Part shown: piece after piece, positions 10,149 through 19,843 of the stretch
Position numbering within the stretch: the stretch's first letter is position 1
Layout: the number at the start of each line of letters is the position of its first letter
Source of the DNA: Phyllobacterium calauticae
GTDB lineage: Bacteria; Pseudomonadota; Alphaproteobacteria; Rhizobiales; Rhizobiaceae
Direction: 5' to 3'
Assembly: GCF_019991125.1 (NCBI RefSeq)
Contig: NZ_JAGENB010000006.1
Coordinates: 248,001-312,000 of the forward strand
DNA length: 64,000 nt
Position numbers and translations under genes: made by a program
Notes under the pieces: model-generated
The model's input: the letters and a program-made list of their open reading frames with translations, nothing else
The model's database searches: none
Told to the model about the DNA's origin: nothing

Positions 10149-10576
10149 CGGAACATTTTTTTGGTGCGGATACTGCCCCGGCAAGACCCGTCCGCCCGGT
10201 CGGTCAGGCCATGTGGCGCGGCTTTCGCAGCCGCTGCCCGCATTGCGGCGAAGGAAAACTGTTCCGCGCCTTCGTCAAATCGGTCGACCGCTGCGCCGTC
10301 TGCGGCGAGGACTATACCCACCAGCAAGCCGATGATTTTCCTGCTTATATAACCATCACAATTGTAGGCCATATTGTGCTGGGCGGATTCCTCGCGGTGG
10401 AAACGCTCGTCCTGCTTTCAAGCTGGGTGCATCTGGCAATCTGGGCACCCCTCACGGTTGCCATGTCCATCGCCCTGCTCCAACCGATAAAGGGCGCGAT
10501 CATTGGATTGCAATGGGCCAATTACATGCATGGTTTCGGCGGCGAAACCGATGAGCTGGAACCGCCGGAACGGTGA
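10145..10576 (+). CDS. DUF983 family membrane protein
   Basis: 143 residues: a four-cysteine zinc-ribbon (CPHCGEGKLF...CAVCGEDY, residues about 30-60) followed by two hydrophobic helices (residues about 75-125). This matches the DUF983 family, common next to rnr and a NUDIX gene in alphaproteobacteria; the function is unknown. The start overlaps the rnr stop (ATGA). Confidence 0.88.
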   Translation: MTEHFFGADTAPARPVRPVGQAMWRGFRSRCPHCGEGKLFRAFVKSVDRCAVCGEDYTHQQADDFPAYITITIVGHIVLGGFLAVETLVLLSSWVHLAIWAPLTVAMSIALLQPIKGAIIGLQWANYMHGFGGETDELEPPER

Positions 10577-10580
10577 CACG

Positions 10581-11312
10581 ATGCCATTGAGCGACCTCGA
10601 CAAATCCGCGCCTGCCAAAGCCGCACACGCCCGCCTGCGGCCGCGCGATGCCGCATCGCTGCTGCTCGTTGACCGCACGGGCAAGGATGTGCGCATCCTC
10701 ATGGGCCGGCGCCACATGCGCCATGTCTTCATGCCGGGGAAATTCGTGTTTCCGGGCGGGCGCACCGAACGGGCCGATGGCCGGATTGCCGCCTTTGGCG
10801 AGCTGACGCCGGCTGACGAGGGCAATCTTTTGAAGGGCATGGGCACGCGCCCCAGCACCCAGCGCTGCCGCGCCCTCGCCCTTTCCGCCATCCGCGAGAC
10901 GTTTGAGGAAGCCGGGCTGTTCCTCGGCCGGCACGCACCCGCCGCCATCGGCCACCCCGACTGGGCGGCCTTTGACCAGCGCGGCATCCTGCCCGACCTT
11001 TCGGCCATGCGCTATTTTGCCCGCGCCACCACGCCGCCCGGCGGCTCGCGCCGCTTCGACACGCGCTTTTTCATGGCCTTCCGCGAAGCGGTGGCCGACA
11101 GCCTGCCCGAAGGCACCGGACCGTCGCTGGAGCTCGAGGAGCTGTGCTGGCTGCCCTTCAACGACGCCCTGAAGCTCGATATTCCGACGATCACCCGCGC
11201 CATCATCCAGGAGGCACAGGCGGTGCTGGAGACCAATCCGGCCCTGCAACCCGGCCACACCGTCGTTGAATACCGCATGAAATACGGGCGCTTCGTCCGA
11301 GAGGTCTTCTAG
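10581..11312 (+). CDS. NUDIX hydrolase
   Basis: 243-residue NUDIX-fold pyrophosphohydrolase. FPGGR near residue 54 begins the fold region and the core of the NUDIX box reads RETFEEAG near residue 106, so the metal-binding glutamates are present. There is an insertion between the strand and the box, as in the larger coenzyme-A/NDP-sugar NUDIX proteins; the substrate cannot be inferred. I start it at the ATG at 10581, five bases after the DUF983 stop, because the longer frame overlaps that gene without reason. Confidence 0.85.
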   Translation: MPLSDLDKSAPAKAAHARLRPRDAASLLLVDRTGKDVRILMGRRHMRHVFMPGKFVFPGGRTERADGRIAAFGELTPADEGNLLKGMGTRPSTQRCRALALSAIRETFEEAGLFLGRHAPAAIGHPDWAAFDQRGILPDLSAMRYFARATTPPGGSRRFDTRFFMAFREAVADSLPEGTGPSLELEELCWLPFNDALKLDIPTITRAIIQEAQAVLETNPALQPGHTVVEYRMKYGRFVREVF

Positions 11313-11315
11313 TTC

Positions 11316-12494
11316 ATGGATGCAATGCAGAAGACGTCCGACCAGATCGTGGTCCGGTCATCCTGGCGCGCCCTTGTTGCGGCCATCGCGACGATCAGTG
11401 CCGTCGGTGTCGCCATCGGCCTCGGCATTCCGCTGCTCAGCGTCATCCTGGAAAATCGCGGCCATTCCGCCACGATGATCGGCCTCAATGCGGCGGTTGC
11501 CGGCATCGCCTCCATCGTGGCCGCGCCCTTCGCCGCCTCCATCGCCGCGCGGCTGGGTGTGGTGCCGACATTGCTGATCATGCTTCTGATCGGTGCCTGC
11601 TCCTTCTTCGGCTTCTATGTCTTCAGCGATTTCTGGGTCTGGGTGGTGCTGCGCGTCTTCCTGCATTTCGCCCTGACCATGCTGTTCATCCTGTCGGAAT
11701 ACTGGATCAACACCGCCGCCCCGCCGGAAAAACGCGGGCTGGTGCTCGGCGTCTACGCCACGGTGCTGTCCATGGGCTTTGCGCTCGGACCCTGGCTGTT
11801 TTCACGCATCGGCAGCACCGGCATCACGCCGTTTGCCGTTGGCTTCGGCATCATCATCTTTGCCATGCTGCCTGTTCTCCTCGCCTGGAAGGAAAGCCCC
11901 GATTTTCATGAGGAAGAACATGTGCCCTTCGCCCCCTTCATCTGGGCGGTGCCGACGGCAACGGCCGCCGTGTTCGTGTTCGGCGCGGTGGAAACCGGCG
12001 GCTTTGCGCTGTTTCCGGTCTACGGCTCGCGCATCGGCTACAGCGAGGCGGATGCCGCCCTGCTCCTGACCACCATCGGCCTTGGCAATGTGCTGATGCA
12101 GATCCCGATCGGCCTGCTCAGCGACCATGTGCAGGACCGCCGCAAGATCCTGCTTGTCTGCGCGCTGGTCGGGCTTGCCGGCATGTGCATCCTGCCCTTC
12201 ATCACCGCCAACTGGTATCTGGTGGCGGGCCTGTTCTTCATCTGGGGCGGCGTGGTGGCCGGGCTCTATACGGTCGGCCTTGCGCATCTCGGCTCGCAGC
12301 TCACCGGCCGCGAACTCGCCTCGGCCAATGCGGCGTTCGTGTTCTGCTATGCCGTCGGCATGCTGGTCGGCCCGCAGGCACTGGGTCTCGGCATGGATGC
12401 GATGGGTCCCGGCGGATTTGCGGTGTCGCTGGCGATATTCTTCGCCGGTTACGCGCTTCTGGTCGGTTCCCGGCTGATAAGACGCAGGAATTAG
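11316..12494 (+). CDS. MFS transporter, YcaD-like
   Basis: 392-residue inner-membrane protein with about twelve hydrophobic segments in two halves. It carries an MFS-type basic loop after helix 2 (AARLGV) and a matching loop in the second half (LLSDHVQDRRK). Its overall look fits the YcaD-like branch of the major facilitator superfamily; the substrate is unknown. The start lies three bases after the NUDIX gene, so the two are likely co-transcribed. Confidence 0.85.
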   Translation: MDAMQKTSDQIVVRSSWRALVAAIATISAVGVAIGLGIPLLSVILENRGHSATMIGLNAAVAGIASIVAAPFAASIAARLGVVPTLLIMLLIGACSFFGFYVFSDFWVWVVLRVFLHFALTMLFILSEYWINTAAPPEKRGLVLGVYATVLSMGFALGPWLFSRIGSTGITPFAVGFGIIIFAMLPVLLAWKESPDFHEEEHVPFAPFIWAVPTATAAVFVFGAVETGGFALFPVYGSRIGYSEADAALLLTTIGLGNVLMQIPIGLLSDHVQDRRKILLVCALVGLAGMCILPFITANWYLVAGLFFIWGGVVAGLYTVGLAHLGSQLTGRELASANAAFVFCYAVGMLVGPQALGLGMDAMGPGGFAVSLAIFFAGYALLVGSRLIRRRN

Positions 12495-12754
12495 GGCGCG
12501 CATTGGTCTCTTTTCGGAGAATCACCCGAAGCTACACCACAAAGTAGAACAAGTTTACTACTTCTAATTATGCGGGAAAAAATGGGTAGAATTTCTTAAT
12601 ACTTTAGTCTGACTTGCCGCCAAAACCGGCGGGTTAACGCTTTGCCCATATATTTTGCACTTGACTATTACACGTCATTGCAACTCTATTTGCCTCACAT
12701 TTTATTTTTCTATTTCTGCATTTCAAACGACGCTTATATTGGGAACTATATTTC

Positions 12755-15700
12755 ATGTTTTTTCACGCCTCTGGCGCGGCTTTTTCCGCGCGTTCTGATC
12801 GCTTGTCCAAATTCCGCAACCATCTGATGAGCAGCGTCTGTGCTGCGCTGATCGTTGCTGCTGCCGGACCCGGAGCCCATGCGCAGGAGGTGCCGGGCAA
12901 GTATTTCAATGCCGATGGCAGCAGGACGGACGATCTGGAAAAGGCGGCGGCGACATGGCGGAACGATCCAGAATTCGGAAGAAATTTTGGCATCGGCGCG
13001 ATGAAAACAGAATACGCTTATGCCAGAGGTTTGAGCGGTGTCCATATAAAACTCGGAGTATTTGATAACGGAACGTGGAGAGGGCACTCAGAGTTCGCCG
13101 CTCCTGGCAAACTAGAAACCATCACCACGACGGGCACGCGGGCCTATACGGATCCTTATGTGTTGGCTGCCAAACAATCTGGAAACAAAGGAGACCCTTT
13201 TGTATTGGATGGAGGGGATTCAATCCCTTGGGCATCCCGAAGTATATATCATGGCACAGGGGTCGCAGGCATTGTCGGAGCTCTTCGCAATGGAAAAGGC
13301 ATGCATGGTATTGCATTTAACTCTAGCATCGTTGCCGCAAGCAACGGCGATCCAGGACCAGAGGATGGCATCGTTGAAGGCAACGACGAGAACATATACC
13401 GCGCCGGGTTTGATGCACTCATCAATGCAGGGGTGCGAGGTATCGTCAACAGTTGGGGTATCGGTTATGATGAAAAAACAAATGGAATCAACCTGCCGCC
13501 GCCTTTATACCGCGTCGGCACCAAACCCTACAAATTGAGCGATGGTATTGCTCAATATAATTCCAATCCTACACATGGAACTTATGCCGCCGCCGAAAAA
13601 GTAGCACGGGCTGGCATTGTGCAAATTTTTGCGGCAGGAAATGATTACGGTTCCGAACCGGAAAGCATTCCGGGCCTCCCGCACTTCAGGCCGGATATTG
13701 AAGCTAACTGGATCACCGTAGTAGCGCTGACATCCCAGGGATCACCAGCAAGCTATACGAACTTTTGTGGTTACACGAAATGGTATTGCGTTTCTGCGCC
13801 TGGCCATCTGACAAACACGTCTTCATTCGATGGAAGCGGTGACAAAAAAATAGAAACTTATAAAGATTTTACGGGCACGTCTGCAGCAGCTCCGCACGTA
13901 CTTGGAGCATTGGGATTGGTATTCGAGCGCTTTCACTACCTTACAAATGCTCAGGCACGCGATGTGTTGCTGACAACTTCTAATCATCTTGGAACGAGCG
14001 ATGCAAACACACCTGATAAGCTTTATGGTTGGGGCCTAATCGATCTTAAGAAAGCCATGGCAGGCCCTGCCCAATTCCTCGGCCGGTTCGATGCCAATCT
14101 GGGTGCCGGCGTGAAGGACATCTGGAGCAACGACATCTCGCAGGTGGCGCTGGATCAGCGCAAGCGGGAAGAAGCCGAGGAGGTGGCGGCCTGGGCTGCG
14201 CGCAAGAAGGCGCAGGGCTGGGAGAGCGGTATCGGCGAAAAACAGCGCTCGGAACTGGCGAAGATAATCGAACCGCAGTTTTCTTCTGATAAGATCGCTA
14301 CCGCCGAAGCCCTGCTGACTGATCTCGTCAAAGCCGTGGCCGCCGGAAAACCTGTTCCTTCTCTCATTAAGAAGGGTGATCCGGGTTATGATGCCAATTT
14401 CGCTGCACGTGATGCAGCGTATAAAGCCAATGCCCCAATAAACGCAGCCAACAGCAAAATCAAAGCTGATCCGCTTGCATCGGCCCTGCTTGCCGACTTC
14501 ACAAAAGCTTATCCGAAAGCAGTCACAACGTACGGAACAGATCCCAGCGCAGATTTTGCAGCCTACAAGGCCGGTCGAAAAGACGATCCTCTCGCGGTGC
14601 TGAAACAGAAAATGCTGCCTGAGCAGATAGCCGCGCTGGAGACGGAATATCAATTCAGTGAATCCCGCACGGCCTATCTCTCCGGCAAGCTTGCCGATCC
14701 GAAATTTTACGATGCGGGGCTGACGAAATCCGGGCCGGGCTCGCTGTGGTTGACGGGCAAGAATACCTATCGCGGCGATACGGTGATCAATGGCGGCGAA
14801 CTTGGCATCGGGCTTGGCGGTTCCATCGTCTCGGCATCGGTTATCAATGATACGAGCCTTTTGACCGTCGATGGCACGGCGGCTGCGGTGACGGCGAATG
14901 CGGGCGGGCAGGTGAAGGTCAATGCCAGTGGTGCGACCGGCGATCTCATGCTGAATGGCGGCTTTGCCTCGGTCGATGGCCGTAGCGGCGCGGCGGTGGT
15001 CAACACAGGCGGCGTACTTAGCGGCATCGGTACGGTGGAGCGTCTGGCCATGCATGAGGGCGGCGTGGTCGCGCCGGGAAACTCGATCGGCATATTGCAT
15101 GTGGCAACCGATGCCAGCTTTGACAAAGATACCGGCATGCTCATTCAGGTGGCTGCCGACGGGCGCAGCGACCGTTTGGAAGTTGCAGGCAAGGCGACGC
15201 TGCTCGGCGGCGTGGTGACTGTGACGACCGAAGACGGCACGGCACCGTTGTCTCCGGCCGAAACGCTCGCGCTGCTGGGTAAGACATACACGATACTATC
15301 AGCGGTGGGCGGCGTGAGCGGAGCGTTCGATACGGCCCTGCCGCACTATTACTTCATCGGCGCCGCACTCGCCTATGCAGCCAATGACGTCACGGTGAGC
15401 CTTGCGCGCAACAATGTTGCCTTTGCCGCTATCGGCGAAACGAGAAACCAGAAGGCGGCGGCTTCCGGGGTTGAGAGCCTGGGTCGCGGCAATCTCCTCT
15501 ATGACATGGTAGCTGTCTCAACCGTGACGCAGGATCTGCCCGCCGGTTTCTCCGCCCTGTCGGGCGAGGCGCATGCCACCTTGCGCGGCACGCTGCTGCA
15601 GGATGCCGGGCTGGTCAGCGGAGCGGCGTCTGAGCGGGTGCGTGCGGCGTTTGACGGTGTCGCCGCCAAAGCCGCACCGGTTGCAACGCTGCTCGCCTAT

Positions 15701-16600
15701 GGTCCCGATGACAAGGCCAAGGGCAGGCAGAGTGCCGATGAGGCGTTTGATGCAACAGCCCCGGCACCAGCCGCCGCAACCACCGCTTTGTGGGGACAGG
15801 CCTATGGCGGTTGGAGCCATGGCGCCAGCGATGGCAATGCCGCCGCCTATAGCAGAAACACCGGCGGCATCGTCACCGGCATGGACGGCGTGATTGCCGG
15901 GACATGGCGTTTTGGTTTGCTGGCCGGTTATGGCTCGACATCGCTGCATGGGGCGGGGTCGTCCGTCTCCGCCGACAGCTATCAGCTGGGTGTCTATGGC
16001 GGCACGAAGATCGATGCACTGACATTGAGCCTCGGCACGGTGCTGGCGCATCATGAGATCGATACGCGCCGCACGGTCGCCTTCGGCTCGTTGGCCGAGA
16101 CGGACACCGCCGGTTACAGCGCCAACACGGTGCAAATCTTCGGCGAGGCCGCTTATCGCATCGAGACGCCCTACGCGGCGCTCGAACCCTTCGCCGCGGC
16201 GGCCCATACCCACCTGAAGACGGCAGGCTTCACCGAAACCGGCGGCATTGCCGCCCTGTCGGCGCCGTCATCCACCACGGACCTGACGACGACGACACTC
16301 GGGCTCAGGGCATCGCGCGCCTTCACCCTCGGCAACGCCACGACCCTGACGGCACGCGGCATGGTGGGCTGGCGGCATGCCTATGGCGATGTCACGCCGC
16401 AGGCGCAGCTGGCCTTTGCCAGCGGCGGCGAAAGTTTCGATGTCAGCGGCCTGCCGGTTGCCGCCGATGCGGCGCTGGTGGAAGCCGGCCTCGCCTTCGA
16501 TATCGGCAAGGCCACCACGCTGGGCCTCACCTATACCGGACAGTTCTCCTCCGGCGTCAACGACAATGCGGTCAAAGCCGATCTGACGGTGAGGTTTTGA
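12755..16600 (+). CDS. autotransporter with subtilisin-like (S8) passenger protease
   Basis: 1281-residue type Va secreted protein. A long signal peptide ends near AHA|QE (residue 44). The S8 protease domain shows D104 (GVFDNG), H166 (YHGTGVAGIV), oxyanion N296 (FAAGND) and nucleophile S376 (GTSAAAP), so the triad is intact. Residues about 440-650 are an Ala/Lys-rich linker, then a PATR-type repeat (GSLWLTGKNTYRG) and beta-helix passenger. From about residue 1010 (WGQAYGG) to the end is the outer-membrane beta-barrel with terminal Phe (LTVRF). It stands alone, flanked by intergenic DNA. The protease part (about 12,990-14,030) and a linker patch (about 14,270-14,600) are visibly AT-richer than the rest, suggesting mosaic origin. 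Confidence 0.93.
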   Translation: MFFHASGAAFSARSDRLSKFRNHLMSSVCAALIVAAAGPGAHAQEVPGKYFNADGSRTDDLEKAAATWRNDPEFGRNFGIGAMKTEYAYARGLSGVHIKLGVFDNGTWRGHSEFAAPGKLETITTTGTRAYTDPYVLAAKQSGNKGDPFVLDGGDSIPWASRSIYHGTGVAGIVGALRNGKGMHGIAFNSSIVAASNGDPGPEDGIVEGNDENIYRAGFDALINAGVRGIVNSWGIGYDEKTNGINLPPPLYRVGTKPYKLSDGIAQYNSNPTHGTYAAAEKVARAGIVQIFAAGNDYGSEPESIPGLPHFRPDIEANWITVVALTSQGSPASYTNFCGYTKWYCVSAPGHLTNTSSFDGSGDKKIETYKDFTGTSAAAPHVLGALGLVFERFHYLTNAQARDVLLTTSNHLGTSDANTPDKLYGWGLIDLKKAMAGPAQFLGRFDANLGAGVKDIWSNDISQVALDQRKREEAEEVAAWAARKKAQGWESGIGEKQRSELAKIIEPQFSSDKIATAEALLTDLVKAVAAGKPVPSLIKKGDPGYDANFAARDAAYKANAPINAANSKIKADPLASALLADFTKAYPKAVTTYGTDPSADFAAYKAGRKDDPLAVLKQKMLPEQIAALETEYQFSESRTAYLSGKLADPKFYDAGLTKSGPGSLWLTGKNTYRGDTVINGGELGIGLGGSIVSASVINDTSLLTVDGTAAAVTANAGGQVKVNASGATGDLMLNGGFASVDGRSGAAVVNTGGVLSGIGTVERLAMHEGGVVAPGNSIGILHVATDASFDKDTGMLIQVAADGRSDRLEVAGKATLLGGVVTVTTEDGTAPLSPAETLALLGKTYTILSAVGGVSGAFDTALPHYYFIGAALAYAANDVTVSLARNNVAFAAIGETRNQKAAASGVESLGRGNLLYDMVAVSTVTQDLPAGFSALSGEAHATLRGTLLQDAGLVSGAASERVRAAFDGVAAKAAPVATLLAYGPDDKAKGRQSADEAFDATAPAPAAATTALWGQAYGGWSHGASDGNAAAYSRNTGGIVTGMDGVIAGTWRFGLLAGYGSTSLHGAGSSVSADSYQLGVYGGTKIDALTLSLGTVLAHHEIDTRRTVAFGSLAETDTAGYSANTVQIFGEAAYRIETPYAALEPFAAAAHTHLKTAGFTETGGIAALSAPSSTTDLTTTTLGLRASRAFTLGNATTLTARGMVGWRHAYGDVTPQAQLAFASGGESFDVSGLPVAADAALVEAGLAFDIGKATTLGLTYTGQFSSGVNDNAVKADLTVRF

Positions 16601-16610
16601 GGCAATAAAC

Positions 16611-16901
16611 ATGGTTGTTGCGATGAGAAACCTATCTTTCCCATATGTCACAATCGAGACTGCAAGGACCGGGACTCTGCGAAACATATCGAGTGTGGAA
16701 GAAGCGTATGAATGGCTTACGCTTTACTGGCCCAAACATTCCAGAGGTGAGCGGTGGTCCGCCGCTCACCAAGCCTGCATTGATGCTGTTAGCCGGAGGG
16801 GAAACCCTGTAATCGTTCAAAAGGCGTTCATCGAAGCTGCAAAAGAAGCCGGGATCTATTTTAACCAGCAGAAATTTCTTGCGCAGGTACGAAAAACGTG
16901 A
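16611..16901 (+). CDS. DUF982 domain protein
   Basis: 96-residue protein matching DUF982, a small family expanded in rhizobia: aromatic start, SSVEEAYEWLTLYWP in the middle, and a closing helix (VIVQKAFIEAAKEAGI). Function unknown. GAGG eight bases before the ATG supports this start; a second ATG four codons in is possible. It begins ten bases after the autotransporter stop and could be read from the same transcript. Confidence 0.8.
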   Translation: MVVAMRNLSFPYVTIETARTGTLRNISSVEEAYEWLTLYWPKHSRGERWSAAHQACIDAVSRRGNPVIVQKAFIEAAKEAGIYFNQQKFLAQVRKT

Positions 16902-17044
16902 ATGTCACCGCAATTTTCTGAATCACGTATTGTGCAACGCCATTCACGCTCGCATCCAAGATACAGATCGAACTTTGATCACGACATTCCCTGCCCTTCT
17001 GCTCCTTACACAAGCGGAATAGCGAGATTACAGCACCTCTACCC

Positions 17045-17073
17045 TTGACTTTTTGCCGAGTGTTGGTACATGT
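17045..17073 (+). promoter_or_regulatory. possible promoter for rpmG
   Basis: TTGACT (17045-17050) followed after 16-17 bases by TACATG/ACATGT. The -35 is good; the -10 is weak, as is common in alphaproteobacteria. It lies about 80 bp before the rpmG start in a 249-bp gap with no gene. Confidence 0.45.
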
Positions 17074-17150
17074 CCGCCTGAATTTCCGCTTATAGCCACG
17101 TTGTTGGACTGAACGGCGGTCCTCTTCTAATAAAGACAGGTAAACTGAAA

Positions 17151-17318
17151 ATGGCTAAGGCTGCAAATATCAAGATCAAGCTTCTGTCGACCGCTGACAC
17201 CGGTTTCTTCTACGTTACGAGCAAGAACAGCCGTACGAAGACAGAGAAGTTCTCTTTCCGCAAGTACGACCCGGTCGTACGCAAGCACGTTGAATTCAAG
17301 GAAACCAAGATCAAGTAA
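17151..17318 (+). CDS. rpmG: 50S ribosomal protein L33
   Basis: 55-residue basic protein beginning [20 protein letters not shown] and containing TSKNSRT and [14 protein letters not shown], typical of the cysteine-free alphaproteobacterial L33. Too short for usual ORF cut-offs. It is followed 25 bp later by a clear intrinsic terminator, so it is a single-gene unit. Confidence 0.97.
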   Translation: MAKAANIKIKLLSTADTGFFYVTSKNSRTKTEKFSFRKYDPVVRKHVEFKETKIK

Positions 17319-17343
17319 TCCTGGATTTTTCCGCATGTTCAAA

Positions 17344-17370
17344 ATGCCGCCTTCGGGCGGCATTTTTGTT
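17344..17370 (+). terminator. intrinsic terminator of rpmG
   Basis: Perfect 8-bp stem ATGCCGCC / GGCGGCAT with a TTCG tetraloop, followed by TTTTGTTT. It ends rpmG on the + strand and lies between the convergent rpmG and pleD. Confidence 0.9.
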
Positions 17371-17401
17371 TGTGGGGATTGGCAATCCGATTCGGGCGGC
17401 C

Positions 17402-18781
17402 TCATGCCGCCTCGGAGACAACCTTGTTGCGGCCCGATGCCTTGGCGCCATACAGCGCCTCGTCGGCACGTTTGAGCATGTTCTGCACGCTGTCATCCTT
17501 CGACTGCACGCTGGCAATGCCGATGCTGATGGTCACAGGCACGCCGGTGGTGCCGTCATCGACGAAAAACGGCGTCGAGGCCACTTCACGCCGGATGCGC
17601 TCGGCGACAATGGCCGCCATCGTCAGGTCCGTATCGGGCATGACGATGAAGAATTCTTCCCCGCCATAGCGGCTGGCGAGGTCGCTGCCGCGCACGTTGC
17701 GGCGCAGGCGCTGGGCAAATTCGCGCAGCACCTCATCCCCGCCATCATGGCCATAGGTGTCGTTGATCAGCTTGAAGCGGTCGATGTCCGTCATCAGGAT
17801 CGACAGCGGACGGCGGCGGTCCACGGCGCGCTTGAACAGGGTTGCCAGGTGCGTTTCCAGATACAGCCGGTTGTGCAGGCCCGTCAGGCTGTCGGTGACG
17901 GCCATCTCGTAGGTCTTGACGACACTGGCGCGCAGGCCGTCATGATAGGCCTTGCGGCGCAGCTGCGTGCGCAGGCGCGCCAGCAATTCGTTGGAATTGA
18001 GCGGCCGTACCACATAATCGTTGACGCCAAGCTCCAGCGCGCGGCGGACCTTCGGTTCCTCGCCCTGATCGGCGACGAATATGATCGGCATCGACCGCGT
18101 GTTGTCGAGCGAGCGCAACTGCGCGCAAATGCGCAGCGGATCGTAATCGGCAAAGCTCGATGCGATGATCAGGCAGTCGTGATTGCCCTGAATGGCGTCG
18201 AAAAAACCCGTCTGCGGATCGGTCTGCACGTCAACGGTGCATTCTTCCGCCAGAATGGTTCTGATTCGTTCGACGCTGCCAGGCCGCTCGTCGATGAGCA
18301 GCACCTTGGCATCCCGGGCTATGGCTTCGACACCGCTGGGAAAGCGCAGGATGGACTCAAGGCCGACATCGCGGGTCGTTGCCACCCGCAGCCGCAATTC
18401 GTCGGTGAGATTCTTCAGCCGCACCAGGCTTTTCACCCGGGCAAGCAATTGCAGGTCGTTGACCGGCTTGGTGAGAAAATCATCGGCGCCGAAATTCAAG
18501 CCGGTGATCCGGTCCATATCCTGATCGAGCGCTGTCACCAGAATGACCGGGATATGCGCGGTGGCGGGCTGCGATTTCAGCCGGCGGCAGACCTCGAACC
18601 CGTCCATGCCCGGCATCATGACATCGAGAAGGATGACATCGACGCTGTTGTTTTCGCAGAACTCCAGCGCTTCATAGCCGTTCGACGCCGTCACGACTTC
18701 ATAATATTCGGCGCTCAACCGCGCTTCCAGAAGCTTCACGTTGGCAGGAACATCATCTACGACAAGTATGCGGGCCGTCAT
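17402..18781 (-). CDS. pleD: PleD, response regulator diguanylate cyclase
   Basis: Makes c-di-GMP and links the DivK/DivJ/PleC phosphorelay to cell-pole development. 459 residues: receiver domain 1 with phospho-acceptor D53 (VILLDVMMPG), a second receiver-like domain (about 155-270), then a GGDEF domain. The active loop reads GGEEF (373-377), an accepted catalytic variant. Five residues ahead lies an inhibitory I-site RGSD (364-367), so product feedback is expected. It follows divK by 28 bp on the same strand and is probably co-transcribed with it. Confidence 0.96.
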   Translation of the reverse strand: MTARILVVDDVPANVKLLEARLSAEYYEVVTASNGYEALEFCENNSVDVILLDVMMPGMDGFEVCRRLKSQPATAHIPVILVTALDQDMDRITGLNFGADDFLTKPVNDLQLLARVKSLVRLKNLTDELRLRVATTRDVGLESILRFPSGVEAIARDAKVLLIDERPGSVERIRTILAEECTVDVQTDPQTGFFDAIQGNHDCLIIASSFADYDPLRICAQLRSLDNTRSMPIIFVADQGEEPKVRRALELGVNDYVVRPLNSNELLARLRTQLRRKAYHDGLRASVVKTYEMAVTDSLTGLHNRLYLETHLATLFKRAVDRRRPLSILMTDIDRFKLINDTYGHDGGDEVLREFAQRLRRNVRGSDLASRYGGEEFFIVMPDTDLTMAAIVAERIRREVASTPFFVDDGTTGVPVTISIGIASVQSKDDSVQNMLKRADEALYGAKASGRNKVVSEAA

Positions 18782-18809
18782 AGTTCACTTCTCCGGGAAA
18801 ACTGACGGC

Positions 18810-19181
18810 TCATGCGTCACCAAGGTAGGATTTGATGGTTTCGATGAATTTCGGCACGGAAATCGGCTTGGATATATAGGCCTCGCAGCCGCCCTGCCGG
18901 ATACGTTCCTCGTCGCCCTTCATCGCGAAGGCCGTGACGGCGATGATGGGGATCACATGCAGATCATCATCCGCCTTCAGCCATTTGGTCACTTCGAGCC
19001 CGGAAACCTCCGGCAGCTGGATATCCATGAGGATCAGATCGGGGCGATGCTCGCGCGCCAGATCGAGGGCTTCGAGACCGTTGCGTGTACGGATCGTTTC
19101 ATAGCCGCTGGCTTCGATAAGGTCGCGGAAGAGCTTCATGTTGAGCTCATTGTCCTCGACAATCATGACTTTCTTCACCAT
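18810..19181 (-). CDS. divK: DivK, single-domain response regulator
   Basis: 123-residue receiver-only protein with acidic pair E9-D10, phospho-acceptor D53 ([10 protein letters not shown]), conserved threonine (AVTAFA) and lysine (ISKPIS). In Caulobacter and Brucella DivK controls CtrA through the CckA pathway. I start it at the ATG at 19181 ([11 protein letters not shown]); the longer open frame adds 23 residues not seen in the family. Confidence 0.96.
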   Translation of the reverse strand: MVKKVMIVEDNELNMKLFRDLIEASGYETIRTRNGLEALDLAREHRPDLILMDIQLPEVSGLEVTKWLKADDDLHVIPIIAVTAFAMKGDEERIRQGGCEAYISKPISVPKFIETIKSYLGDA

Positions 19182-19331
19182 TGGCAACGTCCCGTTGATC
19201 ATGCGTGGCGTGGGATTGCCGCCTTGACAAGGCTCCCACCGCAGCATCATTGAATGGATGCAAGTAATAGCGCGTTTTGATTGATGAAAAGGTAACTCTT
19301 CACGGCGGTCAAAAAATGCTGCAGATCATGT

Positions 19332-19346
19332 TTAACCAAGGCTTTA
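19332..19346 (-). promoter_or_regulatory. CtrA-like half-matching site upstream of divK
   Basis: TTAA-N7-TTTA, one base off the CtrA box TTAA-N7-TTAA, about 150 bp before the divK start. CtrA control of divK is known in Caulobacter; here the match is imperfect and could be chance. The rest of the 301-bp gap shows nothing else I can name. Confidence 0.3.
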
Positions 19347-19482
19347 TTGAACATCTTCTTTTGTAGAGATTCAATTGGTCATTGGCCCTTCCGCCTGCAA
19401 TGGGGTCGCGGCAGGCGGTCAAACGGGAATATTGTTTTCAAGGGTGTTCGGATGAACACACATTTCGGGACAGACAGGCAGA

Positions 19483-19773
19483 ATGAAACAGCAGATGAAC
19501 CTTGAGAATGCACAGGATCTGGCGATCAATGCCCTGGTTTTCCTGGCGCAGGACAGTGAATTGCTGCCGCGCTTTCTTGCCCTCACGGGCATCACGGCGG
19601 ATCAAATCCGCCAGGCGGCGCAGGAGCCGGGATTTCTGGCCGGCGTGCTGCAGTTCTACCTGGCGCATGAACCGACGCTGATGCGCTATTGCGAGGCGAC
19701 AGAGACCGACCCTGCCCTGTTCCAGCAGGCGCTGCGGCTGCTGCCGGGCGGACGGCAGGAGGATGTGTACTAA
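19483..19773 (+). CDS. DUF3572 family protein
   Basis: 96-residue acidic, helical protein ([31 protein letters not shown]). The family is restricted to alphaproteobacteria and is often found between divK and dinB; no function is known. A weak AG-rich site precedes the start and an in-frame ATG lies four codons in (MNLENAQ), which may be the true start. Confidence 0.8.
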   Translation: MKQQMNLENAQDLAINALVFLAQDSELLPRFLALTGITADQIRQAAQEPGFLAGVLQFYLAHEPTLMRYCEATETDPALFQQALRLLPGGRQEDVY

Positions 19774-19820
19774 CGCGCAAACGGCTTGCAAGAGACCTGT
19801 CTCTTCAGTAAGTTCGGCAT

Positions 19821-19835
19821 GTTCTATTTATGTTC
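19821..19835 (+). promoter_or_regulatory. LexA (SOS) box of dinB
   Basis: GTTCTATTTATGTTC, a perfect GTTC-N7-GTTC with AT-rich spacer, nine bases before the dinB ATG. This is the known alphaproteobacterial LexA motif and dinB is a typical SOS gene. Its position argues against starting dinB further upstream. Confidence 0.85.
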
Positions 19836-19843
19836 CGAGCATC

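Noticed and set aside
12642-12827. 61-codon frame before the autotransporter
   Set aside because: Lies in AT-rich promoter DNA and overlaps the signal peptide region in another frame; composition is untypical.
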